DNA of 64,000 bases from Nocardiopsis ganjiahuensis DSM 45031 (GTDB lineage: Bacteria > Actinomycetota > Actinomycetes > Streptosporangiales > Streptosporangiaceae), in NCBI RefSeq assembly GCF_000341085.1, contig NZ_ANBA01000013.1, positions 124,001 to 188,000 of the forward strand, in the 5' to 3' direction. The translations under genes were made by a program, and so were the position numbers. Position 1 is the stretch's first letter; every line of letters begins with the position of its first letter. The notes beneath the pieces are model-generated. The model worked only from the letters and a program-made list of their open reading frames with translations. It searched no databases and was not told the origin of the DNA. This document shows positions 17,075 to 25,900 of the stretch, one piece after another.

Positions 17075-18397
17075 ATGGTGGATCCAGGCAGGGAACTGAG
17101 CACGGGCGAGGTCGAGGTCGTCGACCTGTGCCGGGAGCTCATCGAGTTCGACACCTCCAACTACGGCGACCATTCCGGGCCGGGGGAGCGCAAGGCCGCG
17201 GAGTACGTGGCGGCCAGGCTCGACGAGGTCGGGGTCGAGTCGAAGATCTACGAGAAGCACCCCGGGCGCAGCAACGTGGTGGCGCGGATCACGGGTGAGG
17301 ACTCCTCGCGGCCGCCGCTGCTCATCCACGGCCACCTCGACGTGGTCCCGGCCGCCCCGGAGGACTGGACCCACCACCCCTTCGCCGGTGAGGTCGCCGA
17401 CGGCTGCGTGTGGGGCCGCGGCGCGGTCGACATGAAGAACATGAACGCGATGGTCCTGGCGATGCTGCGCCAGCGGCTGCGCGAGGGGCGCAGGCCGCCG
17501 AGGGACATCGTGCTGGCCTTCCTCGCCGACGAGGAGGCGGGCGGCACCTGGGGCGCCCAGTACCTGGTGGACGAGCACCCCGAGCTGTTCACCGACTGCG
17601 ACTCCGCGATCAGCGAGGTCGGCGGCTTCTCCTTCACCGTCAACGAGAACCGGCGCCTCTACCTGGTGGAGACCGCGGAGAAGGGCATCGCGTGGATGAA
17701 GCTCACCGCGCGCGGCACCGCCGGGCACGGCTCGATGACCAACAGGGACAACGCCGTCACCGAGCTGGCGGCGGCGGTCGCGCGGCTGGGCCGGCACGAG
17801 TTCCCGGTGCAGCTCACCCCGACGGTGCGGACCTTCATGGAGGAGATCTGCGAGGAGTTCGGGATCCCCTTCGACGAGAAGGACGTGGACGCCACGGTGG
17901 CCCGGCTGGGCCCGATCGCCAAGATGATCGGCGCCACGCTGCGCAACACCCTCAACCCGACGGTGCTCGGCGGCGGATACAAGGCCAACGTCATCCCCGG
18001 TGAGGCCACCGCCCAGGTCGACGGGCGCTTCCTGCCCGGAACCGAGGACGAGTACTTCGCGAAGGTCGACGAGCTGCTCGGCCCGAAGGTCAGCCGCGAC
18101 TTCATCCACCACCTGCCCGCGGTGGAGACCAGTTTCGACGGCGGCCTGGTCAACGCGATGTCGGAGTCCCTGCTGGCCGAGGACCCGGGTGCCAAGGCCG
18201 TCCCCTACTGCCTGTCAGGCGGTACGGACGCCAAGAGCTTCTCCCGTCTGGGTGTCCGCAACTACGGCTTCGCCCCGCTGAAGCTCCCCCCGGAGCTGGA
18301 CTTCGCCGGCATGTTCCACGGTGTCGACGAGCGAGTCCCCGTGGACGGCCTCCAGTTCGGTGTGCGTGTGCTGGACCGTTTCGTCGGCATGAGCTGA
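17075..18397 (+). CDS. M20-family metallopeptidase / amidohydrolase
   Basis: The protein has 440 residues from the ATG at 17075 with GACGGGAGAG upstream. The two-zinc site of M20 enzymes is clear: LLIHGHLDVVP (His and the Asp base pair), WGRGAVDMKN (bridging Asp), ADEEAGG (catalytic Glu and its neighbour) and a C-terminal LSGGTDAKSF with the last ligands downstream. These enzymes remove an amino acid or acyl group from small peptides or N-acyl amino acids; the family includes ArgE, DapE and carnosinases. There is no signal peptide, so it is cytoplasmic. It is monocistronic, with an intrinsic terminator after it. Confidence 0.9.
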   Translation: MVDPGRELSTGEVEVVDLCRELIEFDTSNYGDHSGPGERKAAEYVAARLDEVGVESKIYEKHPGRSNVVARITGEDSSRPPLLIHGHLDVVPAAPEDWTHHPFAGEVADGCVWGRGAVDMKNMNAMVLAMLRQRLREGRRPPRDIVLAFLADEEAGGTWGAQYLVDEHPELFTDCDSAISEVGGFSFTVNENRRLYLVETAEKGIAWMKLTARGTAGHGSMTNRDNAVTELAAAVARLGRHEFPVQLTPTVRTFMEEICEEFGIPFDEKDVDATVARLGPIAKMIGATLRNTLNPTVLGGGYKANVIPGEATAQVDGRFLPGTEDEYFAKVDELLGPKVSRDFIHHLPAVETSFDGGLVNAMSESLLAEDPGAKAVPYCLSGGTDAKSFSRLGVRNYGFAPLKLPPELDFAGMFHGVDERVPVDGLQFGVRVLDRFVGMS

Positions 18398-18457
18398 CCG
18401 GCGGGCCTGACCGAAACCCTGGTGAATCTTTCGGGCCGAGTGCCATGAAGCCGGACG

Positions 18458-18494
18458 AACCGCGTCGGGAACTTCCCGGCGCGGTTTGTTTTTT
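18458..18494 (+). terminator. Intrinsic terminator after the M20 peptidase gene
   Basis: AACCGCG (18458-18464) pairs with CGCGGTT (18480-18486), with an inner GGGAA-c-TTCCC helix, followed by TGTTTTTT. This is a stem plus T-tract of classical type, unusual in such GC-rich DNA. Confidence 0.8.
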
Positions 18495-18629
18495 CGCGCA
18501 CTGTCACTCAGGGTGATGCTACGGTTTCTTTCAGTTCGACGTTGCCCTGTGTTCTGGGGCTTCGTGGAGCGACCGTTCGCGGCGCCGCCGCACGGGACCG
18601 TCCAGCAGTAGCGAAACGAAGGGGCATCC

Positions 18630-19661
18630 ATGGTGCTCGCGAGCCGAGGGTGGCTGGTTTCCTCCAGCCGCGCTGCTCGCAATGCCCGTGGTGCCTACGC
18701 TCGCTTGCTGCTCCTGTCCGGCATCGTCGCCGTCGCGTGGCTGGCCGGGGGAGTGGGTGTCGCGCACAGCGAGACCTCCCCCGAGCCCGGCGGGCTCGGC
18801 GGCAGTGTCCTGGGTGTCGGTGAGGTCACCGACCGCACCGGTCAAGCCGCCGAGGAGCTCCGGGAGACCCGGATCTCCGAGACCGCGACCCGGGCCGCCT
18901 CCTCCACCGAGGCCCTCGCCGACACCGTCGTTCCGCAGGCGTCCGCGCTTCCCGCGAACGCCCTTCGGGAGACCGGTGTCAGCGCGGCCCTGGACGAGAG
19001 CGCGGTCGGCACGGTCGCGAACGAGGTCGTCCACGACACCGGTCGGGCCGTTGACGACACCGCGCGCGGGGCCACGGGCCTCGTCACCGGGGTCGCCCGC
19101 GCCGGCCAGGAGGCCGTCGATTCCACGGACGAGTCCCTGCGTGAGTCCGCGCTGGTCGACAGCGTGGCCGCGAGCCTGTCCGAAACGGTCGGCCACGGCG
19201 GGATCGACACCGTGACCGAACCCGGCGGGCCCTTGGGCCTGCCGGTCCTCGGCTCCGACGAGGAGCCCGCCGTCGCCGCGCCCACCGCCAAGCGTTCCGA
19301 CGCCGACGCGGAACAGCGCGAACAGGACGACCGGGTGGCGCGCGTCAAGGACGAGGTCGCCGCCCACGTGGCCGAGACCTCGTGGCGCGTCGCCGAGGAG
19401 GCCGCGCAGAAGGCCGACGCCTCGGCCTCCGACGACGACTCCGCCGAGCGCATCCGCCTCATCGGCGGAGGCTCGTACCACCAGGCCGGGCCGGACACCA
19501 CCGGTGCCTCCGCCCCGTCCTTCCAGGCCCCCGGCACCGTCGGGTTCCTGATGGCCCGCTCCGAGCACATGGTGCTCCGGGCCCAGCGGGTCGCCCTTCC
19601 CGGCGACCCCAACCTGGTCGTCCGCGACGCCGCGGACGACCCCTCCTTCTCCCCCGACTAG
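18630..19661 (+). CDS. Exported Ala-rich protein of unknown function next to the chaplins
   Basis: The protein has 343 residues from an ATG preceded by GAAGGGG. It begins with a basic segment (MVLASRGWLVSSSRAARNARG) and one hydrophobic stretch (LLLLSGIVAVAWLAGGVGVAHS), a long signal peptide with likely cleavage near AHS-ET. The mature part is hydrophilic, rich in Ala, Thr, Asp and Glu with heptad-like spacing (about residues 60-200), so amphipathic helices or coiled coil are likely. No cysteine, sortase motif or known domain is recognised. Position just upstream of two chaplin genes suggests a role in the aerial-hyphal or spore surface; this is inference. The promoter probably lies in 18495-18620. 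Confidence 0.7.
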   Translation: MVLASRGWLVSSSRAARNARGAYARLLLLSGIVAVAWLAGGVGVAHSETSPEPGGLGGSVLGVGEVTDRTGQAAEELRETRISETATRAASSTEALADTVVPQASALPANALRETGVSAALDESAVGTVANEVVHDTGRAVDDTARGATGLVTGVARAGQEAVDSTDESLRESALVDSVAASLSETVGHGGIDTVTEPGGPLGLPVLGSDEEPAVAAPTAKRSDADAEQREQDDRVARVKDEVAAHVAETSWRVAEEAAQKADASASDDDSAERIRLIGGGSYHQAGPDTTGASAPSFQAPGTVGFLMARSEHMVLRAQRVALPGDPNLVVRDAADDPSFSPD

Positions 19662-19817
19662 CCGCGTTCCAGACCGCGGCCGGTCCGTGCGCCCTGCGCA
19701 CAGCCGCCTCGCCGATTCCCGGTGGGCGCGCTCCCTTCCCGAAGCCCTGACTCCGGGAACACCGTCCGCGGTCCCACGAGCAGCCAGCAGACTTCCTCGT
19801 TGACCAAAGGACAGCCG

Positions 19818-20423
19818 ATGACCCAGACAACCCACATCCGGTTCGCCGCCCTCGTGGCCGCAGGATTCTTCGCCGCCTCCCACGGCATCGCCTACGCCGA
19901 CACCACGACCAGCGGAAACGGGTCGATCGGCGGAGGCAACCAGGTCGAGCTCGACGTCGACGCCCCGATCAACGTCTGCGGCAACGCCGTCGCGGTGCTG
20001 GGAGTGGCCGGGGCCGACTGCACGGACAGCGACGCCAAGGTGACCAAGGACAGCTCCACGAACGCCCCCCACCCCGGCTACGAGGGTTACGACCCCGAGG
20101 AGCCCGAGGAGGAGCCCAGGGAAGAGGAGCCCGAAGAGGAGGAGCCGGAGGAAGAGGAGCCGGCCGAGGAGTCCCCCGAGGAGGAGGCTCCTGAGGAGGA
20201 AGAGGAAGAAGAGGAGCGCGAGGAGCAGCTGGAGGAGGAGACGCCCTCCCCGGAGCCCTCCGAGTCCGCCTCCCCCTCCGCGCCGGCCGCCGACGAGCAG
20301 CGCCTCGCGGTCACCGGTGCCGACCAGAGCGCCCTCGCCGGACTGCTCGCCGCAGCGGTCCTCGCGGTCGCCGCCGGCGCCGGGCTCCTGCTCTTCGGCA
20401 AGCGCCGCAGGACCCGGGCCTGA
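19818..20423 (+). CDS. Chaplin with a Glu-rich stalk and LAVTG sortase signal
   Basis: The protein has 201 residues from the ATG at 19818 with AAAGGA upstream. Domains in order: signal peptide (about 1-29, ending AYADT), one chaplin domain (SGNGSIGGGNQ...INVCGNAVAVLGVAGADC, about 30-80) with both conserved cysteines, a Pro/Glu-rich low-complexity stalk (about 92-150), LAVTG sorting signal (about residue 163), a hydrophobic segment and a KRRRTRA tail. Long chaplins are attached to peptidoglycan by class E sortase and anchor the hydrophobic amyloid layer of aerial hyphae. Streptomyces long chaplins usually carry two domains; here there is one on a long acidic stalk. The sortase gene is not in the window. 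Confidence 0.88.
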   Translation: MTQTTHIRFAALVAAGFFAASHGIAYADTTTSGNGSIGGGNQVELDVDAPINVCGNAVAVLGVAGADCTDSDAKVTKDSSTNAPHPGYEGYDPEEPEEEPREEEPEEEEPEEEEPAEESPEEEAPEEEEEEEEREEQLEEETPSPEPSESASPSAPAADEQRLAVTGADQSALAGLLAAAVLAVAAGAGLLLFGKRRRTRA

Positions 20424-20746
20424 TCGGCTTCCCGGGCCCCCGCGGCCCGGGGGCTGACGCGAGTCCCGCAGCACCGGCCGAGGCCATGTGCTCGGGGTTC
20501 ACGTCAGCCGCCGCTCCACCAGAGCGGAGCTGAACGACGGGGCGAGGACGTTCGCACGCAGCCAGCGCAGACGGACGCCGACCTCGCCCATCAGAACCGG
20601 CAGACCACGCACCGCCCAGGTGCGGAGCCGACCGGATGATCCCCGGCCTCGGCCGAAGGCCCGCGCCCCACCCAGGGGTGTGGAACGGCCTGTGGCCCAC
20701 GCACGACACCTTCTCATCAACTCGTTTTTTCGAAAGGACTTCCCAC
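20424..20746. other. Spacer between the two large chaplin genes
   Basis: No gene-like frame was seen in these 323 bp. It begins with a GC-rich inverted stretch (CCCGGGCCCCCGCGGCCCGGGGGC), possibly a terminator of the sortase-type chaplin gene, and ends with AAAGGA, the ribosome binding site of the next chaplin. Promoter boxes could not be assigned. Confidence 0.4.
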
Positions 20747-22087
20747 ATGCGTAAGTGGGCTAGCACCTCCGCGAAGTCCGTGCTCCTGGCGGCCGGCTTC
20801 GTCGCCCTGGGCAGTGGCGTGGCCTTCGCCGACAGCGACGTGGCCACCAGCGGCAACGGTTCTGTTCTGGGCGGCAACCAGGCCGTCCTGAACGCGGACG
20901 TCCCCGTCAACGTCACCGGCAACGCCGTCGGTGCCGTGGCCGGCATCGCGGGTGCCTCCAGCACCGGCTCCGACGCCAAGGTGATCGACCACCACCACAA
21001 CGAGGTCCACACCTCGGGCAACGGCTCGATCCTGGGCGGCAACCAGCTGGTTGTCGACGGTGACATCCCGGTGAACGTCACGGGCAACGCGATCGGCGCC
21101 GTCGGCGGCGTCGCGGGCGCCTCCTCCACCGGCAGCGACTCCAAGGTCCTGCACGACGGCCACGGTCACAAGCACGGCCACGGTCACAAGCACGGCCACG
21201 GCCACAAGCACGGCCACAAGCACGACGACCCCGATGTCGCCACCTCCGGCAACGGTTCGCTGATCGGCGGCAACCAGCTCGTCGGCGACCTCGACGTCCC
21301 GGTGAACATCTCCGGCAACGCCATCGGCGCCGTCGGCGGTGTCGCGGGTGCGGCCGCCACCGACGCCGACGCGATCGTCCGCAACCACCAGAGCGCCCCC
21401 GTCGAGCACCAGTCCGGTCAGCTGACCGCGACCGACGTGGTCACCGAGGTCGTCGAGAACGCGCAGGTCCTGCCGGACACCTCCGGTGTGGACGCGGGCG
21501 TCCTGCGCCAGTCCGCCCCGGTCCGCGAGCACCAGTCGATCGCCACCTCCGGGAACGGCTCCCTGCTCGGCGGCAACCAGGCCGTCGTGGACCTGGACGT
21601 TCCCGTGAACGTGGCCGGCAACGCCGTCGGCGCCGTCGGCGGTGTCGCGGGTGCGGCCGCCACGGACAGCGACGCCGTGGTCAAGGAGACCCACGAGGAC
21701 ATCGTGACCTCCGGCAACGGCTCCCTGGCCGGCGGCAACCAGCTGGTCGCCGACGCCGACGTCCCCGTGAACGTGGCCGGCAACGCCGTCGCCGCCGTGG
21801 CGGGCGTCGCGGGCGCCAGCGCCACCGACGCCGACTCGAAGGTCGTGCACCAGAGCGCCGAGACCGAGCCGCAGGCCTCCGCCCTGGACAGCGTTCCGGT
21901 GGTCAGCGAGCTGCCCGAGGTGCCCGTCTCCGAGATGCTGCCCGTCGGCTACGACCTGAGCGAGACCGCCACGGAGTCGGTCGAGCAGCACGCTCCGGAG
22001 CGCGCCGCCGAGCTGCCCGAGGCCGCCGAGATCCCCTCCGTCGACCCCGTCGGTGACGTGCTGGGCGCCGTGGGCGTCGGCCTGTAG
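20747..22087 (+). CDS. Five-repeat cysteine-free chaplin with a His-Gly-Lys linker
   Basis: The protein has 446 residues from the ATG at 20747 with AAAGGA upstream. A signal peptide (about 1-28, ending GVAFA-DS) precedes five copies of the chaplin motif SGNGSxxGGNQxVxxDxPVNVxGNAxxAVxGxAG, at about residues 33-79, 86-132, 164-210, 265-310 and 320-365. The two cysteines of canonical chaplins are replaced by Thr, Ser or Ala in every copy. Between copies 2 and 3 lies a 22-residue His/Gly/Lys run (about 138-159), encoded by 18 bp DNA repeats. The last 80 residues are acidic and Pro-rich without a sortase motif. It is probably a secreted self-assembling surface protein; metal binding by the linker is inferred. 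Confidence 0.85.
   Translation: MRKWASTSAKSVLLAAGFVALGSGVAFADSDVATSGNGSVLGGNQAVLNADVPVNVTGNAVGAVAGIAGASSTGSDAKVIDHHHNEVHTSGNGSILGGNQLVVDGDIPVNVTGNAIGAVGGVAGASSTGSDSKVLHDGHGHKHGHGHKHGHGHKHGHKHDDPDVATSGNGSLIGGNQLVGDLDVPVNISGNAIGAVGGVAGAAATDADAIVRNHQSAPVEHQSGQLTATDVVTEVVENAQVLPDTSGVDAGVLRQSAPVREHQSIATSGNGSLLGGNQAVVDLDVPVNVAGNAVGAVGGVAGAAATDSDAVVKETHEDIVTSGNGSLAGGNQLVADADVPVNVAGNAVAAVAGVAGASATDADSKVVHQSAETEPQASALDSVPVVSELPEVPVSEMLPVGYDLSETATESVEQHAPERAAELPEAAEIPSVDPVGDVLGAVGVGL
21158..21223 (+). repeat. 18 bp tandem repeats encoding the His-rich linker
   Basis: GGCCACGGTCACAAGCAC is repeated three times and then partially (21158-21175, 21176-21193, 21194-21211, 21212-21223), with a single T to C change in the third copy. 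Each full unit encodes Gly-His-Gly-His-Lys-His. Such near-identical copies suggest recent slippage expansion. Confidence 0.9.
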
Positions 22088-22189
22088 ACCGTCGGTCCGT
22101 ACCAGGGCCGGTAACGGCCAGAACGGGTCCGAGAGGACCTGAGCGGGGGGTGTGTCCGTTCGCGACCACCTGTCGGGCCAGGGAGTGAG

Positions 22190-22230
22190 GCTTCCCGTTC
22201 CGTTATGGAACGCGGTGGACTGCGGGAAGC
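22190..22230. repeat. Structured intergenic element, copy 1
   Basis: Arms GCTTCCCG and CGGGAAGC enclose an inner hairpin GTTCC-gttat-GGAAC followed by GCGGTGGACT. The central 34 bases (22194-22227) recur exactly at 22373-22406. The flanking pairs differ between the copies but stay complementary. Confidence 0.75.
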
Positions 22231-22370
22231 CGAACCTCCAGGGAACGTCGGTGGCCGCGGGGCCGGACCGGATCCCCGCGACCGGCACCGAGGTGCCGTG
22301 CGCGTCCGATGTGCAGTGTGTTCGAAACGCAGGGTGTTGTCGAAACACAGAGTGGTGAGTCGCCTCCGCA

Positions 22371-22407
22371 CTCCCGTTCCGTTATGGAACGCGGTGGACT
22401 GCGGGAG
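22371..22407. repeat. Structured intergenic element, copy 2
   Basis: This has the same inner hairpin and 34-base core as the copy at 22190-22230, closed by CTCCCG and CGGGAG. The outer pairs TT/AA of copy 1 are shortened here to T/A, which keeps the stem closed. Confidence 0.75.
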
Positions 22408-22443
22408 CGCGGGGGTGGCGACCACGGTCATCAGGACGTGAGC

Positions 22444-22475
22444 CGAGTCCTCCCGGGAATATCCGGGAGGACTCG
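22444..22475. terminator. Strong hairpin, probable terminator of the chaplin transcript
   Basis: CGAGTCCTCCCGG pairs perfectly with CCGGGAGGACTCG over a 6-base loop (gaatat), a 13 bp stem. There is no T-tract, which is common for actinomycete terminators. It could equally protect against readthrough into topA. Confidence 0.6.
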
Positions 22476-22811
22476 CCGCATTCTGGAGGCAGAGACACCC
22501 TGACCCTCTCAAGTGTGATGCAAGTCACTGCGATGGGGTGTTCCAGGTGCTCGCCAGAGCCGAAACAGGCCCGAACGAGAGCGTCGCCACGGCCGGTAGC
22601 GCACGTTACGGGCCGGTACCGGTCGGGGTAGCGCTTATTCTGCGGGTGCCGGTGGGTGGTGGCCCGGAGTCCGCGAAGGGTGAGCCCCGAGCGGGGGACC
22701 AGGCCCGCTCACCGACGGGGGAGTGCCTGTAGTTCGGTTACTGTCGGTTCCCACGGGATCCGAAGGACCGCGGCCGACAGAACACGTAAGGCTAGACGTA
22801 GGGGAAACAGC

Positions 22812-25652
22812 GTGCCACCCACGAAGGGCAGCGCCGGCAAGAACGGCTCGAAGGACAAGGCAAGTCAGGGGGCGGGCACCGCTCTCGTCATCGTCGAGTC
22901 ACCAGCCAAGGCGAAGACCATCGCCGGCTATCTGGGGCGCGGCTACGTCGTGGAGTCCAGCATCGGTCACATCCGTGACCTGCCCACCAAGGCCGCGGAG
23001 ATCCCAGCCAAGTACAAGGGGCAGCCCTGGGCACGGCTCGGTGTGGACGTGGACGGCGACTTCGAACCGCTCTATGTCGTCAACACCGACAAGAAGGCGC
23101 ACGTCAAGAAGCTCAAGGAGCTCATGGCCGACGCCGACCTCCTCCTGCTGGCCACAGATGAGGACCGCGAGGGCGAGGCGATCGCCTGGCACCTGCGCGA
23201 AGAACTCAACCCCCAGATCCCCGTCCGCCGGATGGTCTTCAACGAGATCACCAAGGACGCCATCCAGCACGCCGCGAACAACACGCGCGACCTGAACACC
23301 CGCCTGGTGAGCGCCCAGGAGACACGGCGCATTCTGGACCGCCTCTACGGCTACGAGGTCTCCCCCGTGCTGTGGAAGAAGGTCATGCCGAAGCTCTCGG
23401 CGGGCCGCGTGCAGTCCGTGGCCACCCGGCTGGTGGTCGAGCGCGAACGCGAGCGCATGGCGTTCACCTCCGCCGAGTACTGGGACCTCAAGGCGCTCTT
23501 CGACGCCACCGAGGCCGGTGTCCCCGACGGGCCGACCACCTTCCCCGCCACCCTGGTCTCCGTCGACGGCAAGCGGATCGCCGCCGGACGCGACTTCAAC
23601 CCGCAGGGCACCATCCGCTCCGACCGCGACGTGCGCCACCTGGACGAGGCGACCGCCCGGGGCCTGGCCGAGCGCCTGGCCGGGGCCGGGTTCGCCGTGA
23701 AGTCGGTGGAGCGCAAGCCCTACCGCCGCTCGCCGTACGCGCCCTTCCGCACCACCACCCTCCAGCAGGAGGCCTCCCGCAAGCTCAACCTGTCCGCGAA
23801 GCAGACCATGCAGGTCGCCCAGCGGCTGTACGAGAACGGGCACATCACCTACATGCGTACCGACAGCACCACGCTGTCGAGCAGCGCGGTCAACGCCGCC
23901 CGCAACCAGGTGCGGCGCCTGTACGGCGGCGACTACCTGCCGGACAAGCCGCGCGTGTACGCCAAGAAGGTCAAGAACGCGCAGGAGGCCCACGAGGCGA
24001 TCCGCCCCGCGGGTGAGACCTTCCGCACCCCCAACGAGAGCGGCCTGAGCGGCCCCGAGTTCCGCCTCTACGAGCTCATCTGGAAGCGCACCGTCGCCTC
24101 CCAGATGAAGGACGCGGTCGGTGAGTCCGTCACCGTGCGGATCGAGGGGACCTCGGCCGACGGCGAGGTCGCCGAGTTCAGCGCCAGCGGCAAGGTCATC
24201 ACCTTCCACGGCTTCCTCAAGGCCTACGTGGAAGGTTCCGACGACCCGGCCGCGGACCTGGACGACCGCGAGCGCCGCCTGCCCGCCATGGCCGAGGACG
24301 ACCCGGTCAAGGCGCAGAGCCTGGAGGCGGAGGGGCACAGCACCCGGCCGCCCGCACGCTACACCGAGGCCACCCTGGTCAAGGAGCTGGAGGAGCGGGA
24401 GATCGGCCGCCCCTCCACCTACGCCTCGATCATCGGCACCATCCTCGACCGCGGCTACGTGTTCAAGAAGGGCACGGCGCTCGTGCCGTCCTTCCTGGCC
24501 TTCGCCGTGGTGCAGCTGCTGGAGCGGCACTTCGGCAACCTGGTGGACTACGAGTTCACCGCCCGGCTGGAGGACAGCCTCGACGACATCGCCCGCGGCG
24601 AGGCCGAGAGCCTGCCCTGGCTGCGCCGGTTCTACTTCGGCGGTCAGGACTCCGACGGCAACCAGGAGACGGGGCTCAAGGAGCTGGTGGGCGACCACCT
24701 CTCCGAGATCGACCCCAAGGAGGTCAGCTCCATCCCGCTGCCCGGTACCGACATCGTGCTGCGGGTGGGGCGCTACGGCCCCTACCTGGACCGCGAGGGC
24801 GTGCGGGTGAACGTGCCGGACGACCTGGCGCCGGACGAGCTCACCGAGGCCAAGGCCGAGGAGCTCTTCGCCCAGCCCAGCGGCGACCGCGAGCTCGGCC
24901 CCGACCCGGAGACCGGTCGCACGATCGTCGCCAAGTCCGGGCGCTACGGCCCCTACGTCACCGAGGTCATCCCGGAGCCGGAGGAGCCCGAGGGCGAGGC
25001 CAAGCCCAAGGCGAAGAAGGCGGCCAAGGTCAAGCCGCGCACCAGCTCGCTGCTGAAGACCATGGACCTGGACACGGTCACCCTGGAGGACGCCCTGCGC
25101 CTGCTGTCCCTGCCGCGTGTGGTGGGCCAGCTCGACGGCGAGGACGTCACCGCCCAGAACGGCCGCTACGGCCCGTACCTGAAGAAGGGCACGGACAGCC
25201 GCTCCCTGGAGACCGAGGAGCAGATGTTCACGGTCACCCTGGAGGAGGCCCAGGCGATCTTCGCCCAGCCCAAGCAGCGCGGCCGCCGCGCCGCCGCCCC
25301 GCCGCTGCGCGAGCTCGGCGAGGACCCGGAGTCGGGCGTCAAGATGGTGATCAAGGACGGCCGGTTCGGCCCCTACGTCACCGACGGGGAGACCAACGCC
25401 TCCCTGCGCAAGGGTGACGAGATCGAGTCGATCACCGACGAACGCGCCGCCGAGCTGCTGGCCGAGCGCCGGGCCAAGGCCCCCGCCAAGAAGAAGGCGC
25501 CGGCGAAGAAGCCCGCGGCCAAGAAGACCCCGGCGAAGAAGCCCGCCGCGAAGAAGACGACCACCACCGTCAAGAAGGCGGCGGCGAAGAAGCCGGCCGC
25601 CAAGAAGACCGGTGAGCCGAAGACGGCGGCGAAGAAGGCCGCCGAGGAGTAG
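22812..25652 (+). CDS. topA: DNA topoisomerase I (type IA)
   Basis: The protein has 946 residues from the GTG at 22812 with AGGGGAAA 5 bases upstream; farther upstream the frame is open but lacks similarity. The TOPRIM domain starts ALVIVESPAKAKTIAGYLG and contains DEDREGEAIAWHL. The active-site tyrosine is Tyr347 in ITYMRTDSTTLS. After the core come C-terminal repeats with GRYGPY motifs (about residues 660-860), typical of actinobacterial TopA, and a Lys/Ala/Pro tail (about 890-946) that binds DNA and raises processivity. It relaxes negative supercoils behind polymerases and is essential in mycobacteria. Upstream are chaplins, downstream the MFS-Tmk fusion, an order also known in other actinomycetes. 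Confidence 0.97.
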   Translation: MPPTKGSAGKNGSKDKASQGAGTALVIVESPAKAKTIAGYLGRGYVVESSIGHIRDLPTKAAEIPAKYKGQPWARLGVDVDGDFEPLYVVNTDKKAHVKKLKELMADADLLLLATDEDREGEAIAWHLREELNPQIPVRRMVFNEITKDAIQHAANNTRDLNTRLVSAQETRRILDRLYGYEVSPVLWKKVMPKLSAGRVQSVATRLVVERERERMAFTSAEYWDLKALFDATEAGVPDGPTTFPATLVSVDGKRIAAGRDFNPQGTIRSDRDVRHLDEATARGLAERLAGAGFAVKSVERKPYRRSPYAPFRTTTLQQEASRKLNLSAKQTMQVAQRLYENGHITYMRTDSTTLSSSAVNAARNQVRRLYGGDYLPDKPRVYAKKVKNAQEAHEAIRPAGETFRTPNESGLSGPEFRLYELIWKRTVASQMKDAVGESVTVRIEGTSADGEVAEFSASGKVITFHGFLKAYVEGSDDPAADLDDRERRLPAMAEDDPVKAQSLEAEGHSTRPPARYTEATLVKELEEREIGRPSTYASIIGTILDRGYVFKKGTALVPSFLAFAVVQLLERHFGNLVDYEFTARLEDSLDDIARGEAESLPWLRRFYFGGQDSDGNQETGLKELVGDHLSEIDPKEVSSIPLPGTDIVLRVGRYGPYLDREGVRVNVPDDLAPDELTEAKAEELFAQPSGDRELGPDPETGRTIVAKSGRYGPYVTEVIPEPEEPEGEAKPKAKKAAKVKPRTSSLLKTMDLDTVTLEDALRLLSLPRVVGQLDGEDVTAQNGRYGPYLKKGTDSRSLETEEQMFTVTLEEAQAIFAQPKQRGRRAAAPPLRELGEDPESGVKMVIKDGRFGPYVTDGETNASLRKGDEIESITDERAAELLAERRAKAPAKKKAPAKKPAAKKTPAKKPAAKKTTTTVKKAAAKKPAAKKTGEPKTAAKKAAEE

Positions 25653-25886
25653 GCGGACCGCGCTCGTACGTACTCATCCGGGCGTTCCCACGCGGGGCGC
25701 CCGGGTGAGCGGTTTACCGGTCTTTCGCAACGGATACGCAACTTCACCGCTCTGTGCGGTGATGATCTTCCGTACTACGCTGGGTGTGACGGACGGGCAC
25801 ATCGAAACGTGTGTGGTCCCCGGACGTTTCCCCCGAATTCCCTGGACAGGCTGTCGACGCCTGTCAGTTCCTATCCCCCTCATCGA

Positions 25887-25892
25887 TAATCT
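25887..25892 (+). promoter_or_regulatory. Probable -10 element of the MFS-tmk gene
   Basis: TAATCT (within CGATAATCTTG) ends 8 bases before the ATG at 25901. No Shine-Dalgarno sequence is present, so the transcript is probably leaderless. Confidence 0.45.
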
Positions 25893-25900
25893 TGAGCGCT

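Larger units (their letters stand above)
22088..22811. other. Long intergenic region between the chaplin and topA
   Basis: These 724 bp contain no convincing gene. They hold two copies of a 34-base hairpin-forming element (22190-22230 and 22371-22407), two related TGTTxGAAACxCAG motifs between them (about 22318-22350), a very stable hairpin at 22444-22475, and a GTGA-6-TCAC inverted repeat near 22515-22528. The last 150 bp should contain the topA promoter, ending in AGGGGAAA, the topA ribosome binding site. Confidence 0.6.

Noticed and set aside
21158..21229. CRISPR-like regular repeats
   Set aside because: The 18 bp units are in frame, encode a His-rich linker and have no spacers.
22444..22475. 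Riboswitch upstream of topA
   Set aside because: The hairpin is a simple perfect stem about 340 bp before topA with no conserved aptamer-like sequence; a terminator is simpler.
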